From assembly GCA_965228005.1 (NCBI GenBank), contig CBDDGV010000001.1:1-64000 (forward strand): a stretch of 64,000 nt of DNA. Reading direction: 5' to 3'. This DNA is from JBCCXZ01 sp965228005. GTDB lineage: Bacteria > Planctomycetota > Planctomycetia > Pirellulales > Lacipirellulaceae. Every line of letters starts with the position of its first letter. Within the stretch, counting starts at the first letter, position 1. Below are positions 55,162 through 64,000 of the stretch, piece after piece. The notes beneath the pieces are model-generated. The model had not been told where the DNA came from and ran no database searches. It saw only the letters and a program-made list of their open reading frames with translations. A program made the translations under genes and the position numbers.

Positions 55162-57750
55162 TTAGGGCGCCGAAGGCTTGGGGGCCATCGTCCTGGCCGG
55201 CGCCGCGTGGATGAGGTAGCGGTTGGAGACCTCGTGCGAGAGCATCGGCAGCTCGCGTTCGAGCGAGGTGAGTAGGTTGTCTAGTTGCTGCTGATCGCCA
55301 AGCCGGTGGGCCTCGCCGAGCTGTTGGATGTCGACCATCCGCACCTCGTGGATCATCGAGAGGATGAGCCGGTCGTGCGGGGCGTAGCCGGCCTGGTCGT
55401 CGCGGCGGGGCAGCTCGCGGACGTGGGTTTGGAGCGTGACTAGTTGGTAAGCGATGCTGCGGGGGTTCGACTCGTCGGTGACCAGCATGTCGAGCACGGG
55501 TGCGAGCTGCAGGTTGGTGAGGTACCGCGAGCGGTAGGTCATCAGGCTGTCGGCGATCTCGAGGACGGCTTCGAGCAACTCGGCCGTGAGCTGGGTGTTG
55601 GTAACGAAGCAGCTCCGCACGAGCCCCACGGTCTGCAACGCACGCTCGAGGCGGCGGCCGAGGTCGAGGAACCGGAACACGTGCGAGCGGGTCATGCTTT
55701 CCATGACCAGGCCCTCGATCGCGGCGAGGTCGATGATCAGGCTATTCACGAAATTCAGCACGTCGGCCATGTCCATCGATTGGCTGAACTGCCGCTGTCG
55801 CAGTTTCTGGTCGATGCGGACCAGTGTGCGCCAGGCGTCGACCGAGACGCGGTCGCGGACGAGGGACGCCACGCGGGAGAGCTCGTCGAGCACCGAGCGG
55901 AGCGAGCCGGGCTGCTGCGCATCGAAGATCATCGTGGGCAGGGCCGACTCGATGTCGGGCAGCGGGTCTTTCATGCCCTCAACGGCGTAGCCCGGCTCGA
56001 TCTGGCCCTGGTCGGCTAGGGCTCGGAGCAAAGCTGGCAGGCGTAAGCCGCCTTCGTCGGAGGTCTCGCTGGTGACCTTCAATGCGAAAGTGCGGAGCAA
56101 CCGGGCGGACGCATCGGCCCGTTCGATCTGGCGGCCGAGCCAGTAGATATTCTCCGCGACACGGCTGGGGAGGTCGGACCCAACGCGGCGGATGGCGAGC
56201 GACTCGTCGCGGCTGGGGAGCAGCGAGACCGGTTCGACTGGCGTGTCGCCGACAATCCACAGGTCCTTACTCCCCTGGCCCTGCGGCACGGGGTTGCGTT
56301 CGTTCCAGTCGAGCGCGGTGGTGCGTGCCAGCCCGCCGGACATCACGGTAAAGGTCTCGTTCCGGGTGACCGCGAAGGCCCGGATCACCAGGCCCGCCGC
56401 TGTGACGCTGTCGTTCTGCCAGGCCGGGACGCGTGACGAAGTCAGGCGTTCCTGCGCGACGTAGCTCTGCGGCGACTTTTGGATCCGTTCTCGGAGTTCG
56501 TCGATGCCGAGTTGGTTCAGCTGCCGCTCCGCACCGCGGCCCTCGCCCCGCCGGCGGTAGGCGAGGGTAACGCCAAGCGTATCGAGGTTCGCCAGCACGC
56601 GGTCGAGTGAGGCTCGTTCTCCGCACCAGTAGCTTGCGATGCCTGGGAGCTTGAGCTCCTGCTGCAGGAAGAACTTGCAGAGGCGCGGCATGAACGCCAT
56701 GAACACGGGCGACTCGACCAGGCCGCTGCCGAGCGGGTTGGAGACGGTCACGCCGCCGGTGCGGACGGTTTGCATAAGCCCGGCGACGCCGTCGGAGCCG
56801 TCGCCGCTGAATTCGAGGGGGTCGCAGGCGGAGCTGTTGGGTCGTCGGAGGATGGCGTCGATTGGGAGCAGCCCGTCGAGCGTCTTGAGCCAGACACGTC
56901 CATCGCGGACAGCGAGATCAGCGCCCTCGACCAGGGTGTAGCCGAGGTAGCGGGCGAGGTAGGCATCTTCGAAGTAGTAGTCGTGTTCCGGGCCGCGGCT
57001 CAGCAGCACGACGCGGGGGTCGCCGCCTTGGGCCGCAAGGTTGCCGAGCTTCTGCTGGATGGCCATGAAGAACGGCGCCATTCGTCGCACGCGGCATGCA
57101 CGGAAGAGCTCGGGCAGCATCCGCGATACCACGACGCGGTTCTCCAAGGCGAATCCAATGCCTGATGGCGCCTCGCTGCGGTCGGCGAGTACCCACCACT
57201 TTCCGTCCTGGGCGCGTCCCAGGTCGGCGGAGTAAAAATCGAGTAGTGAGGCGTCCGACGGGAGCTGGCCGTGGTAGGCCAACTCGAAGCCCGGGTTGCC
57301 GTAGAGAACCTCGGCGGGAAGCACGCTTTCCTTGATGACCCTTTGGGGTCCGTAGAGGTCTGCGAGGATGAGCCGCAACAGCTCGGCGCGTTGTGCGACT
57401 CCGGCGGCGACCTCGCTCCACTCCTGCTCGTGTACGAGCAGCGGAAGGGCGTCTAGTTCCCAGGGGCGGGCGTTCGCTTCGGGGTCGCCGTAAGCGCTGT
57501 AAGCGATGCCGTTCTCGTAGATCAGGCGTTTGGACTGCCGCCAGCGTCGGGTGAACTCGGGCCCGCCGAGCCGCGAGAGCAACGGCAGGAAACGGTTCCA
57601 CGCTGGTCGTGGCTGGCCGTCGCCATCGAGCAACTCGTCGTACCGGCCGTCGGCGAGGCGGTAGTCGGAAAGCAGGGTCGTCGGCCCGCCGACGGGGACC
57701 GCTTGGTCGCCCTCCCCTGCCGGGTCGGCGGACTGCCGTTGGCTCTGCAT
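55162..57750 (-). CDS. circularly permuted ATP-grasp fused to alpha-E domain, motif-degenerate
   Basis: The protein has 862 residues. The circularly permuted ATP-grasp module (COG2308-like) covers about residues 60-500 (RAELLRLILADLYGPQRVIK, APSGIGFALENRVVVSRML, GPEHDYYFEDAYLARYLGY, TVMSGGLARTT). The helical alpha-E module (COG2307-like) covers about 528-850 (SRVAENIYWLGRQIERADAS, HVFRFLDLGRRLERALQTVG). Where the stand-alone paralogue in this operon has RRIDDDFLDP, this protein has RRPNSSACDP. Where the paralogue has VVKPTNESGGYG, it has VTLAYRRRGEGRG. Two sites thought to bind metal and nucleotide are thus altered, and ligase activity is doubtful. Its role may be structural or regulatory. 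Confidence 0.9.
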   Translation of the reverse strand: MQSQRQSADPAGEGDQAVPVGGPTTLLSDYRLADGRYDELLDGDGQPRPAWNRFLPLLSRLGGPEFTRRWRQSKRLIYENGIAYSAYGDPEANARPWELDALPLLVHEQEWSEVAAGVAQRAELLRLILADLYGPQRVIKESVLPAEVLYGNPGFELAYHGQLPSDASLLDFYSADLGRAQDGKWWVLADRSEAPSGIGFALENRVVVSRMLPELFRACRVRRMAPFFMAIQQKLGNLAAQGGDPRVVLLSRGPEHDYYFEDAYLARYLGYTLVEGADLAVRDGRVWLKTLDGLLPIDAILRRPNSSACDPLEFSGDGSDGVAGLMQTVRTGGVTVSNPLGSGLVESPVFMAFMPRLCKFFLQQELKLPGIASYWCGERASLDRVLANLDTLGVTLAYRRRGEGRGAERQLNQLGIDELRERIQKSPQSYVAQERLTSSRVPAWQNDSVTAAGLVIRAFAVTRNETFTVMSGGLARTTALDWNERNPVPQGQGSKDLWIVGDTPVEPVSLLPSRDESLAIRRVGSDLPSRVAENIYWLGRQIERADASARLLRTFALKVTSETSDEGGLRLPALLRALADQGQIEPGYAVEGMKDPLPDIESALPTMIFDAQQPGSLRSVLDELSRVASLVRDRVSVDAWRTLVRIDQKLRQRQFSQSMDMADVLNFVNSLIIDLAAIEGLVMESMTRSHVFRFLDLGRRLERALQTVGLVRSCFVTNTQLTAELLEAVLEIADSLMTYRSRYLTNLQLAPVLDMLVTDESNPRSIAYQLVTLQTHVRELPRRDDQAGYAPHDRLILSMIHEVRMVDIQQLGEAHRLGDQQQLDNLLTSLERELPMLSHEVSNRYLIHAAPARTMAPKPSAP

Positions 57751-57763
57751 GGGCTACTCCGGT

Positions 57764-60700
57764 CTAGCCGCGGTTGCGTCGAAGGTCGAGCGTGAGGGGG
57801 AAATCGCGGCTCTGGTCCACCGGGGGTATTTTAGTCTGAGCGGGGCTGTGCCCAAACCCGAGGAACCGGGTTGCCCGTCGGCTCTCGGCCTCGAGGGCGT
57901 TGACGGGGAAGGTGGTCGGGTTGAGGCCGCCGGGGTGGCCCGTGTGGTACTGGCAGCCGCCGATCGAGCGCTGGAACCACTCATCGACGAGGTCGAAGAC
58001 GAGCGGCCCGTCGACGCCTATGGTGGGGTGAAGACAGCTGGGCGGTTGCCACGCCCGGAAGCGGATGCCGGCGACGTGCTCGCCCTCGACTCCGGTGGGG
58101 TGGAGCGGAACACGACGGCCGTTGCAGGTGAGCACGTAGCGGGGGTCGGTCATGCCACCCACTTTTACTTGGATCCGTTCGACAGACGAATCGACGAAGC
58201 GGGCGGTGGCGCCGCCGGCGGGTTCTTCGCCGAGGACGTACCACGGTTCGATCGCGCGGCGTAGCTCGACCTCGACTCCGCGTTGAGTGAACGTGCCAAT
58301 GCGGGGGAAGCGGAATTCATAGTGGGCGTCGAACCACTCACGCTGCAGGTCGAAGCCTGAGGCTTGGGTTTCTTCGATCACGTCTTCGAAGTCCTGCCAG
58401 ATGAAGTGGGGCATCATCCAGCGGTCGTGCAGGCTGGTTTTCCACGACACGAGCGGCGCCTCGTAGGGTTGCTCCCAGAACCTGGCGGTCAGGGCCCGGA
58501 GCAACAGCTGCTGGGTGAGGCTCATGCGCGAGTGGGGGGGCATTTCGAAAGCGCGGAACTCGACCAGGCCGAGCCGCCCGGTGGAGCTATCGGGCGAGAA
58601 GAGCTTGTCGATGCAGAATTCGGCGCGGTGCGTGTTGCCGGTGGTGTCGACCAGCAGGTGACGGAAGACGCGGTCGACGAGCCACGGCGGCGGCTGCTTT
58701 CCTTGCTGAACCTGTTCGAAGGCGATCTGCAGCTCGTAGAGCGCGTCGGGGCGCGACTCGTCGACGCGGGGCGCCTGGCTGGTGGGGCCGATGAACTTGC
58801 CACAGAAGAGGTACGACAGCGAGGGGTGGTTGATCCAGTAGGCGAGAAAGCTCCTCAGAAGGTCTGGCCTACGCAGCCAGGGGCTGTCGGCAGGAGTGGC
58901 CCCGCCCATGACGACGTGGTTGCCGCCTCCGGTGCCGGTGTGCGAGCCGTCCAGGTCGAACTTCTCGGTGCCGAGTCGGGTCTGGCGGGCGTCTTCGTAG
59001 ACACCGCTGGTGATTCCGACGAGTTGGTCCCAGTTGTGCGCCGGATGGACGTTTACCTCCAACACACCGGGGTCGGGGGTGACTTTGATGTGCTCCAGCC
59101 GGCTGTCGTGCGGCGGCAGGTAACCCTCGATTACCACGGGCAGGTCGAGCGCGACGGCGGTGTCCTCGATGCCCGCGACGAGGTCGACGTAGGTCTCGGT
59201 CCGATCGATCGGAGGCATGAACACGTGCAGCCGGCCGCCGCGGGGTTCGATGCAGAGGCCGGTGCGGACGACGTCGGCGGGGTCGTTGTACTGGCCGTCG
59301 GCCTTGTAGAGCGTGGAGAAATCCGGGTTGCTCGACTGCGGCTCGTCGCGGTGCGGTTCGTCCGGGCGCCCTCCGCCAGCTCCGCGGCCGTTCGCGGCCA
59401 CGCCGGCGAGTTGGCGTACGCGGCGCGGTTGTTGTGCGACGGCTTGCCCGCCGCGGCCGGGGTGCGTCTGGTAGCGGCTCCGAAGTGACTCGGGAGTGGG
59501 CAGCTCTTCAGCGGCGACCATTGGGTCGGCCTCGAAGAAGTGCCGCGGGTAGATCTCTTTGCCCTCGTACAGCAGCGATTGAATAGGCAGGCGGTATCCC
59601 ATCGGAGAGTCGCCGGGCATGAGCAGCAGCTCGTCGGAACGCACAACCCATAGCCCGCTCTGCCAGTGGGGCCGCGGCTCCCACCAGCGGTACTGCAGCG
59701 GCAGCAACACGCCGACCGGCGAGGTGATGCCCTGCTCGAAGACGCGGGCGATCCGCTCGCGCTCTTCTTTCTCTTCGAGCTTAGGGTCGTGCACGTCGAC
59801 GTTGGCCGGCAGCCGACGCTCACGCCACGTGTAGTACATTGAGTCTTCAAACGCGGGCACGGCGTGTTCGGGGTTCACCGCGAGGCGTTCGGCCAACGCT
59901 TTGCCGAATGCGGTCGCTTGCTCGACGCCGAAGCCGTAGTGTGCATCGTGCTTGGCGAAGAGTTCGGGGTGGCTCCAGAGCGGCTGGCCGTCTTTCCGCC
60001 AGTAGCAGTGCATGGCCCAGCGGGGGAGCGACTCTCCGGGGTACCATTTACCTTGGCCGTAGTGCAGGAGGCCGCCATCGGCGAAGCGGTCTTTCAATCG
60101 ACGCATGAGTTCGTCCGCGAGTCGGTGCTTGTTCGGACCGACCGCGGCGGTTTGCCACTCTTCTCCCTCCATGTCGTCGATGGAAACGAACGTCGGCTCG
60201 CCGCCCATGGTGAGCCGCACGTCGCTGGCCTGCAGCCGGGCGTCGACTTCGTGGCCGAGGGCTTCGATACGCTGCCATTGCTCTTCGGTGTACGGCTTGG
60301 TGACGCGGGGGTCTTCGTGGACGCGGTCGACATGCATGTCGAAGTCGAACTCGACCTCGCACTGCTCGAGCGAGCCGGTGATCGGCGCGGCGGAGATCGG
60401 CTGCGGCGTGCAGGCGAGCGGGATGTGCCCCTCGCCGGCAAGCAGTCCGGAGGTGGGGTCGAGCCCGACCCAACCGGCGCCTGGGAGGAAGACTTCGGTC
60501 CAGGCGTGCAGGTCCGTGAAATCGGCGGGCGGCCCGTCGGGGCCCTCGAGCGGCTTGACGTCAGCGACCAGCTGGATGAGGTACCCCGAAACAAACCGGG
60601 AAGCGAAGCCGAGGTGCCGCAGCACTTGGCAGAGCAGCCAGGCCGAGTCGCGGCACGAGCCGCTGGCGAGTTGGAGCGTCTCTTCGGGGTCTTGCACCCC

Positions 60701-61192
60701 GGGCTCCATACGGACGAGGTACTTCACCCGCTGCTCGAGGAGCTGGTTGAGCTCCACGAGAAAGTCGATCGTCTTGCGCGGCGTGCGGTCGATTTCGCCC
60801 AGCAACCGGTGCGTCAGCGTGCCGGCGGGGAACAAAGCGAAGTACGGCTTCAGCTCCGCGGCCAACTCGTCGTCGTACCGGAAGGGGTACTTCTCGGCGT
60901 CCGGTTCGAGGAAGAAATCGAACGGGTTGATCGAGGAGAGATTGGCGATCAGGTCAACAGTAACGTCGAGCCTCTCGACCTTCTCCTGGAAGACGCAGCG
61001 GGCGAGGTAGTTGCCGTGAGGGTCCTGCTGCCAGTTGAGGAAGTGTTCGCCGGGGCCGACGTTCAGGGAGTAAGCCTCGATGGGCGTGCGGCTGTGCACC
61101 GCCGGGCGGAGGCGGATGACCTGGGGGCCGAGGTCGATGCTCCGGTCGTAGCGGTAAGAGGTTCTGTGATGGAGGGCGACCCGGATGCTCAT
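57764..61192 (-). CDS. transglutaminase fused to DUF2126 (predicted amidoligase)
   Basis: The protein has 1142 residues. The N-terminal transglutaminase covers about residues 1-300: beta domain MSIRVALHHRTSYRYDRSID, Cys in LASGSCRDSAWLLCQVLRHL, His in FTDLHAWTEVFL, and Asp in WVGLDPTSG. DUF2126 (COG4196) fills the rest, with RLTMGGEPTFVSIDDMEG, GLLHYGQGKWYPGESLPRWA, VNVHPAHNWDQLVG and GSHTGTGGGNHVVMGGATPA. DUF2126 has been related to glutamine synthetase-like carboxylate-amine ligases, so one polypeptide may both form and cut amide bonds. The gene is 71 bases after the alpha-E gene and 13 before the fusion gene. Confidence 0.92.
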   Translation of the reverse strand: MSIRVALHHRTSYRYDRSIDLGPQVIRLRPAVHSRTPIEAYSLNVGPGEHFLNWQQDPHGNYLARCVFQEKVERLDVTVDLIANLSSINPFDFFLEPDAEKYPFRYDDELAAELKPYFALFPAGTLTHRLLGEIDRTPRKTIDFLVELNQLLEQRVKYLVRMEPGVQDPEETLQLASGSCRDSAWLLCQVLRHLGFASRFVSGYLIQLVADVKPLEGPDGPPADFTDLHAWTEVFLPGAGWVGLDPTSGLLAGEGHIPLACTPQPISAAPITGSLEQCEVEFDFDMHVDRVHEDPRVTKPYTEEQWQRIEALGHEVDARLQASDVRLTMGGEPTFVSIDDMEGEEWQTAAVGPNKHRLADELMRRLKDRFADGGLLHYGQGKWYPGESLPRWAMHCYWRKDGQPLWSHPELFAKHDAHYGFGVEQATAFGKALAERLAVNPEHAVPAFEDSMYYTWRERRLPANVDVHDPKLEEKEERERIARVFEQGITSPVGVLLPLQYRWWEPRPHWQSGLWVVRSDELLLMPGDSPMGYRLPIQSLLYEGKEIYPRHFFEADPMVAAEELPTPESLRSRYQTHPGRGGQAVAQQPRRVRQLAGVAANGRGAGGGRPDEPHRDEPQSSNPDFSTLYKADGQYNDPADVVRTGLCIEPRGGRLHVFMPPIDRTETYVDLVAGIEDTAVALDLPVVIEGYLPPHDSRLEHIKVTPDPGVLEVNVHPAHNWDQLVGITSGVYEDARQTRLGTEKFDLDGSHTGTGGGNHVVMGGATPADSPWLRRPDLLRSFLAYWINHPSLSYLFCGKFIGPTSQAPRVDESRPDALYELQIAFEQVQQGKQPPPWLVDRVFRHLLVDTTGNTHRAEFCIDKLFSPDSSTGRLGLVEFRAFEMPPHSRMSLTQQLLLRALTARFWEQPYEAPLVSWKTSLHDRWMMPHFIWQDFEDVIEETQASGFDLQREWFDAHYEFRFPRIGTFTQRGVEVELRRAIEPWYVLGEEPAGGATARFVDSSVERIQVKVGGMTDPRYVLTCNGRRVPLHPTGVEGEHVAGIRFRAWQPPSCLHPTIGVDGPLVFDLVDEWFQRSIGGCQYHTGHPGGLNPTTFPVNALEAESRRATRFLGFGHSPAQTKIPPVDQSRDFPLTLDLRRNRG

Positions 61193-61263
61193 GGTTGTCG
61201 GACGTCTGGGTGTTCAGGCGGTTGCGGGGCCGGCCGTGGCCTTGGGCGTCGTGCCGCGGTAAG

Positions 61264-62253
61264 TCAGGAGTCCGGCTGCAGTTGGACCTGCGCCTGTTCC
61301 TTGCTTCCTTTCGTTAAAGTGAAGAAGTCTTGATGAATCGAACTTCCGATTTGATTCAAACGCGTCTGGAAGGCGTCGATGTATTCGTGCATGCCCTGAC
61401 GGATGACATCGTCGATACTGGTGTAATCCAGTTCCGAGCGGAGCCGGCCGAGGAGTTGCTCGCTGCGGCAATGGAACGTGCCCTCGGGGCTGCCGGTGAT
61501 CTTCATCACGGAGTTCTGGGCCCGCATTAGACAGAATCGCATCGACCGGGGGAAATTCCGATCCAGCAGTAGGAATTCTGCGACCTGGCTGGGGACGATG
61601 CGGCCGTGGACCCGGCGGTACATGGCCAGGGCGCTGGCGGACCGCAGCAGGGCGGACCACCGCACGACGTCGAGCGAAGTACCGACGTGTTCCGCGGTGG
61701 GGAGCAGCAGGAAGTACTGCACGTCGACGATCCGCGAGGTCTTGTCGGCCCGCTCCATGAGGCGGCCCATGCGGGCGAAGTGCCAGGCCTCGCCGTGCGA
61801 CATCGTGGCGTACGTCAGCCCGAGCAGCGTATGGCTGGCGAGCTTCACCGCGTCGCAGAAGTCGTTGGGCTCGTCGAGCGGCCTGCCCTCCTTCGCAGCG
61901 GAGCTGACCAGCAGGTAGAACTTGTTGATCTGCTCCCACATAGGGGCGGTGATCGTCTCACGGATGCTGCGGGCGTTTTCGCGGGCGTTGCGTACGCAGG
62001 AGCGGATCGAGTTGGGGTTCCGCTTGTCGTAGGCGAGGAACTGCAACACGTTCTCACGCGTGGCGTGCTCGTAGTGCTCGTAGAACAGCTTGTGGTCGCC
62101 GGTGGTCGAGACCAGCGGCTCCCACTGCTGGGTGAGCTGGGCGCCCTCGCCCAGCGTGAGATTGTAGTTGACGTCGATGAATCGGGCCACGTTCTCGGCA
62201 CGTTCTACGTACCGGGCCAACCAGTAGACCGAATCCGCCACACGGCTTAGCAT
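61264..62253 (-). CDS. alpha-E domain protein (COG2307)
   Basis: The 329-residue, almost all-helical protein opens with LSRVADSVYWLARYVERAEN, the alpha-E hallmark. It continues with EHATRENVLQFLAYDKRNPN and RNARENARSIRETITAPMWE, and ends with a second helical half. Alpha-E proteins are rich in conserved Glu and Arg and always accompany the circularly permuted ATP-grasp; no activity has been shown. It is 10 bases from the ATP-grasp gene. Confidence 0.92.
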   Translation of the reverse strand: MLSRVADSVYWLARYVERAENVARFIDVNYNLTLGEGAQLTQQWEPLVSTTGDHKLFYEHYEHATRENVLQFLAYDKRNPNSIRSCVRNARENARSIRETITAPMWEQINKFYLLVSSAAKEGRPLDEPNDFCDAVKLASHTLLGLTYATMSHGEAWHFARMGRLMERADKTSRIVDVQYFLLLPTAEHVGTSLDVVRWSALLRSASALAMYRRVHGRIVPSQVAEFLLLDRNFPRSMRFCLMRAQNSVMKITGSPEGTFHCRSEQLLGRLRSELDYTSIDDVIRQGMHEYIDAFQTRLNQIGSSIHQDFFTLTKGSKEQAQVQLQPDS

Positions 62254-62263
62254 CGCCCGCCCC

Positions 62264-63727
62264 TTATCCGGTGGTGGCCGCAGCGGGTGGGCCCGCGACG
62301 CCGTTGGTGGATTTAAGGACCCAGGTGTCTTTGCTGCCGCCGCCCTGTGACGAGTTCACCACCATCGAACCTTCGACAAGGGCCACCCGCGTGAGCCCGC
62401 CGGGCATGACGTAGATCTCCTTGCCGCAGAGGACGAACGGCCGGAGGTCGACGTGCCGCGGCTGCAGCCCGTCGTCCATCAGCGTCGGCACGGTCGAGAG
62501 CTGCAGCATCGGCTGGGCAATGTAGTTGCGGGGGTTCGACTGGATGAGGTCGACGTAGGCGTCTCGCTCGGCCGGCGTGGCCTGCGGACCCATCAGGATG
62601 CCGTAGCCGCCCGATTCGTTGGTCGGTTTGACGACCAGCTCGTCGAGGTGGCCGAGGACGTGGTCTCGCTCTTTCTCGTCGGAGCAGACGTAGGTGGGCA
62701 CGTTCTGCAGGATGGGCTCTTCGCCCAGGTAGTACTTGATGATCGCCGGCACGTAGGCGTAGATCGCCTTGTCGTCGGCGACGCCGGTGCCCGGGGCATT
62801 GGCGAGCGTAACGTTGCCGCGGCGGAAGGCGTCCATCAACCCCTCCACGCCAAGAGTGGAGTCCTCGCGGAAACACGCTGGGTCGAGGAAGTCGTCGTCG
62901 ATGCGGCGGTAGATGACGTCGACCCGCTCCGGGCCCTGCGTGGTCTTCATGTAGACGTAGCCGTCTTCGACGATCAGGTCGGAGCCCTGTACGAGCTCGA
63001 CGCCCATCTGCTGAGCGAGGAAGGTATGCTCGAAGTAGGCGGAGTTATAGATACCGGGGGTGAGCACCACCGCGGTTGGGCTTACGGCCCGCTCGGGGGC
63101 GCACTCGAGGAGTATCTGCAGCAGCTGCTCCGGGTACTCTTCGATCGGCGCGATCGACATGCCCTCGAACACACGGGCGAAGGCCCGCTTCATGATCTCA
63201 CGGTTCTCGAGCACGTAGGACACGCCGGAGGGGCAGCGGAGGTTGTCCTCGAGCACGTAGATCGTGCCGTCCTTGTCGCGGACGAGGTCGACGCCGCTGA
63301 TGTGGCACCATACGCCCTGCGCGGGCTGGATGCCGGCCATCTGCGACCGGAAGGTGGCGGCCGACTGGATCATCTCGGCCGGTACGACGCCCTCTTTGAG
63401 GATACGCTGCTCGTTGTAGATGTCGCCGACGAACAGGTTGAGGGCGTGGATCCGCTGCTTGAGCCCCGCCTCGACGCGGCTCCACTCGCTCTCGTCGATA
63501 ATCCTCGGCAGCAGGTCGAATGGCCAGACCTTCTCGGTGCCGTCCTCGTGGCCGTAGACGTTGAAAGTGATCCCCATGTTGTGGAGGTTGAGTTCGGCGG
63601 CGGTCTGCCGGGCCCTCAGCTCGTGGTCGGGGATCCGCTGGAGGCGCTCGACGAACTCACGGCAGACGCCGCGGGGCTCGCCCTCGGACGCGAACATCTC
63701 GTCGAAGCCGGTTGGTTTGTAGTCCAT
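62264..63727 (-). CDS. circularly permuted ATP-grasp protein (COG2308)
   Basis: The 487-residue protein contains all family motifs: GDIYNEQRILKEGVVPAEMI, VLEDNLRCPSGVSYVLENR, VIYRRIDDDFLDPACFREDS near residue 275, GNVTLANAPGTGVADDKAIY, LVVKPTNESGGYGILMGPQA near residue 365, and KEIYVMPGGLTRVALVEGSM. It is predicted to form peptide or amide bonds with ATP; the substrate is unknown. The start is ATG 63727 (MDYKPTGFDEMF); the longer frame lacks support. It is the first gene of the series. Confidence 0.93.
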   Translation of the reverse strand: MDYKPTGFDEMFASEGEPRGVCREFVERLQRIPDHELRARQTAAELNLHNMGITFNVYGHEDGTEKVWPFDLLPRIIDESEWSRVEAGLKQRIHALNLFVGDIYNEQRILKEGVVPAEMIQSAATFRSQMAGIQPAQGVWCHISGVDLVRDKDGTIYVLEDNLRCPSGVSYVLENREIMKRAFARVFEGMSIAPIEEYPEQLLQILLECAPERAVSPTAVVLTPGIYNSAYFEHTFLAQQMGVELVQGSDLIVEDGYVYMKTTQGPERVDVIYRRIDDDFLDPACFREDSTLGVEGLMDAFRRGNVTLANAPGTGVADDKAIYAYVPAIIKYYLGEEPILQNVPTYVCSDEKERDHVLGHLDELVVKPTNESGGYGILMGPQATPAERDAYVDLIQSNPRNYIAQPMLQLSTVPTLMDDGLQPRHVDLRPFVLCGKEIYVMPGGLTRVALVEGSMVVNSSQGGGSKDTWVLKSTNGVAGPPAAATTG

Positions 63728-64000
63728 AGTCGATTGGGAACGCGATAATCGGGCGGCGGAGCCACCATCGTGACGGCTGGGGGCCCGTTGCACAATGTCC
63801 GCGCAGGCCAGCCGAAGACGCTGGCAGCGGCGGGCAGATCAACGCTGGGAATGCGGGAAACCGCGTTCCAAGAGATGCAGAGCAACTCCCGCGCCAGCGC
63901 CGCGATTGGCGACCGCAGGAACGGTGAGGAGCGGGTTGGGGAAGCCCCTTGGCTCAGTCCGGTAGATCGACGGAAAACTCATAATCGCCCGATCCAACGA
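63728..64000. other. upstream region of the ATP-grasp operon
   Basis: No gene is supported to the window edge. A short minus-strand frame here has no recognisable domain and stops before the ATP-grasp start. The region presumably holds the operon promoter. Confidence 0.45.

Noticed and set aside
59864..61333. Long plus-strand frames opposite the transglutaminase/ATP-grasp genes (also 58364-59488 and 62453-63748)
   Set aside because: They are antisense to genes with complete catalytic motifs and have biased, domain-free composition.

Overview
The window most likely comes from a planctomycete of the Pirellulales type. The evidence is the marker gene families: two pairs of secreted PSD1/DUF1549/DUF1553 haem-motif proteins with DUF1501 proteins, a DUF1559 prepilin-like protein, PEP-CTERM surface proteins (two with dockerin-like repeats), an ECF sigma factor next to a FecR-type protein, Tat-exported Gfo/Idh/MocA and TIM-barrel proteins, and EpsI (DUF3485). 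The DNA is GC-rich and most real genes prefer G/C-ending codons, so many long antisense open frames are shadows.

Left region (1-18.7 kb) is an exopolysaccharide and protein-sorting island broken up by insertion sequences. It holds a partial O-antigen ligase/polymerase-like gene, an IS5-family element, a bi-domain oxidoreductase, a heparinase II/III-like protein, a GT4 glycosyltransferase and WecB. About 3 kb of nested IS3 and IS5 material follows (two full IS3 elements, one IS5 remnant, solitary IS debris). After it come a TPR protein whose 5' end abuts an IS end, EpsI, a PEP-CTERM protein, a zinc-protease-like PEP-CTERM/dockerin protein, and UDP-glucose dehydrogenase. A 42-nt 3' fragment resembling tRNA-Pro(GGG) at 18662-18703 looks like the distal attachment site of this island.

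Middle region (18.8-48 kb) looks chromosomal. It has an RND efflux pump and its adaptor divergent from a TetR regulator with a palindromic operator, an AraC regulator with a PAS-like domain, two PSD1 + DUF1501 modules on opposite strands, a large secreted protein of unknown function, a Tat-exported Gfo/Idh/MocA protein, an ECF sigma/FecR pair, and a PEP-CTERM - lipoprotein - DUF1559 - PEP-CTERM series. Two sugar phosphate isomerase-like TIM barrels close it.

Right region (48-63.7 kb) has a compact amino-sugar catabolic operon (nagB, nagA, SSS-family transporter). Converging on it is a minus-strand series: circularly permuted ATP-grasp, alpha-E, transglutaminase-DUF2126, ATP-grasp/alpha-E fusion, transglutaminase, and a membrane Ser/Thr kinase. 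The ATP-grasp/alpha-E/transglutaminase association is known from comparative genomics as a predicted peptide-ligase/peptidase system with no settled function. Here it is present in two versions, one of which has lost motif residues, and a kinase follows directly. This is the best candidate for an undescribed biochemical system in the window.
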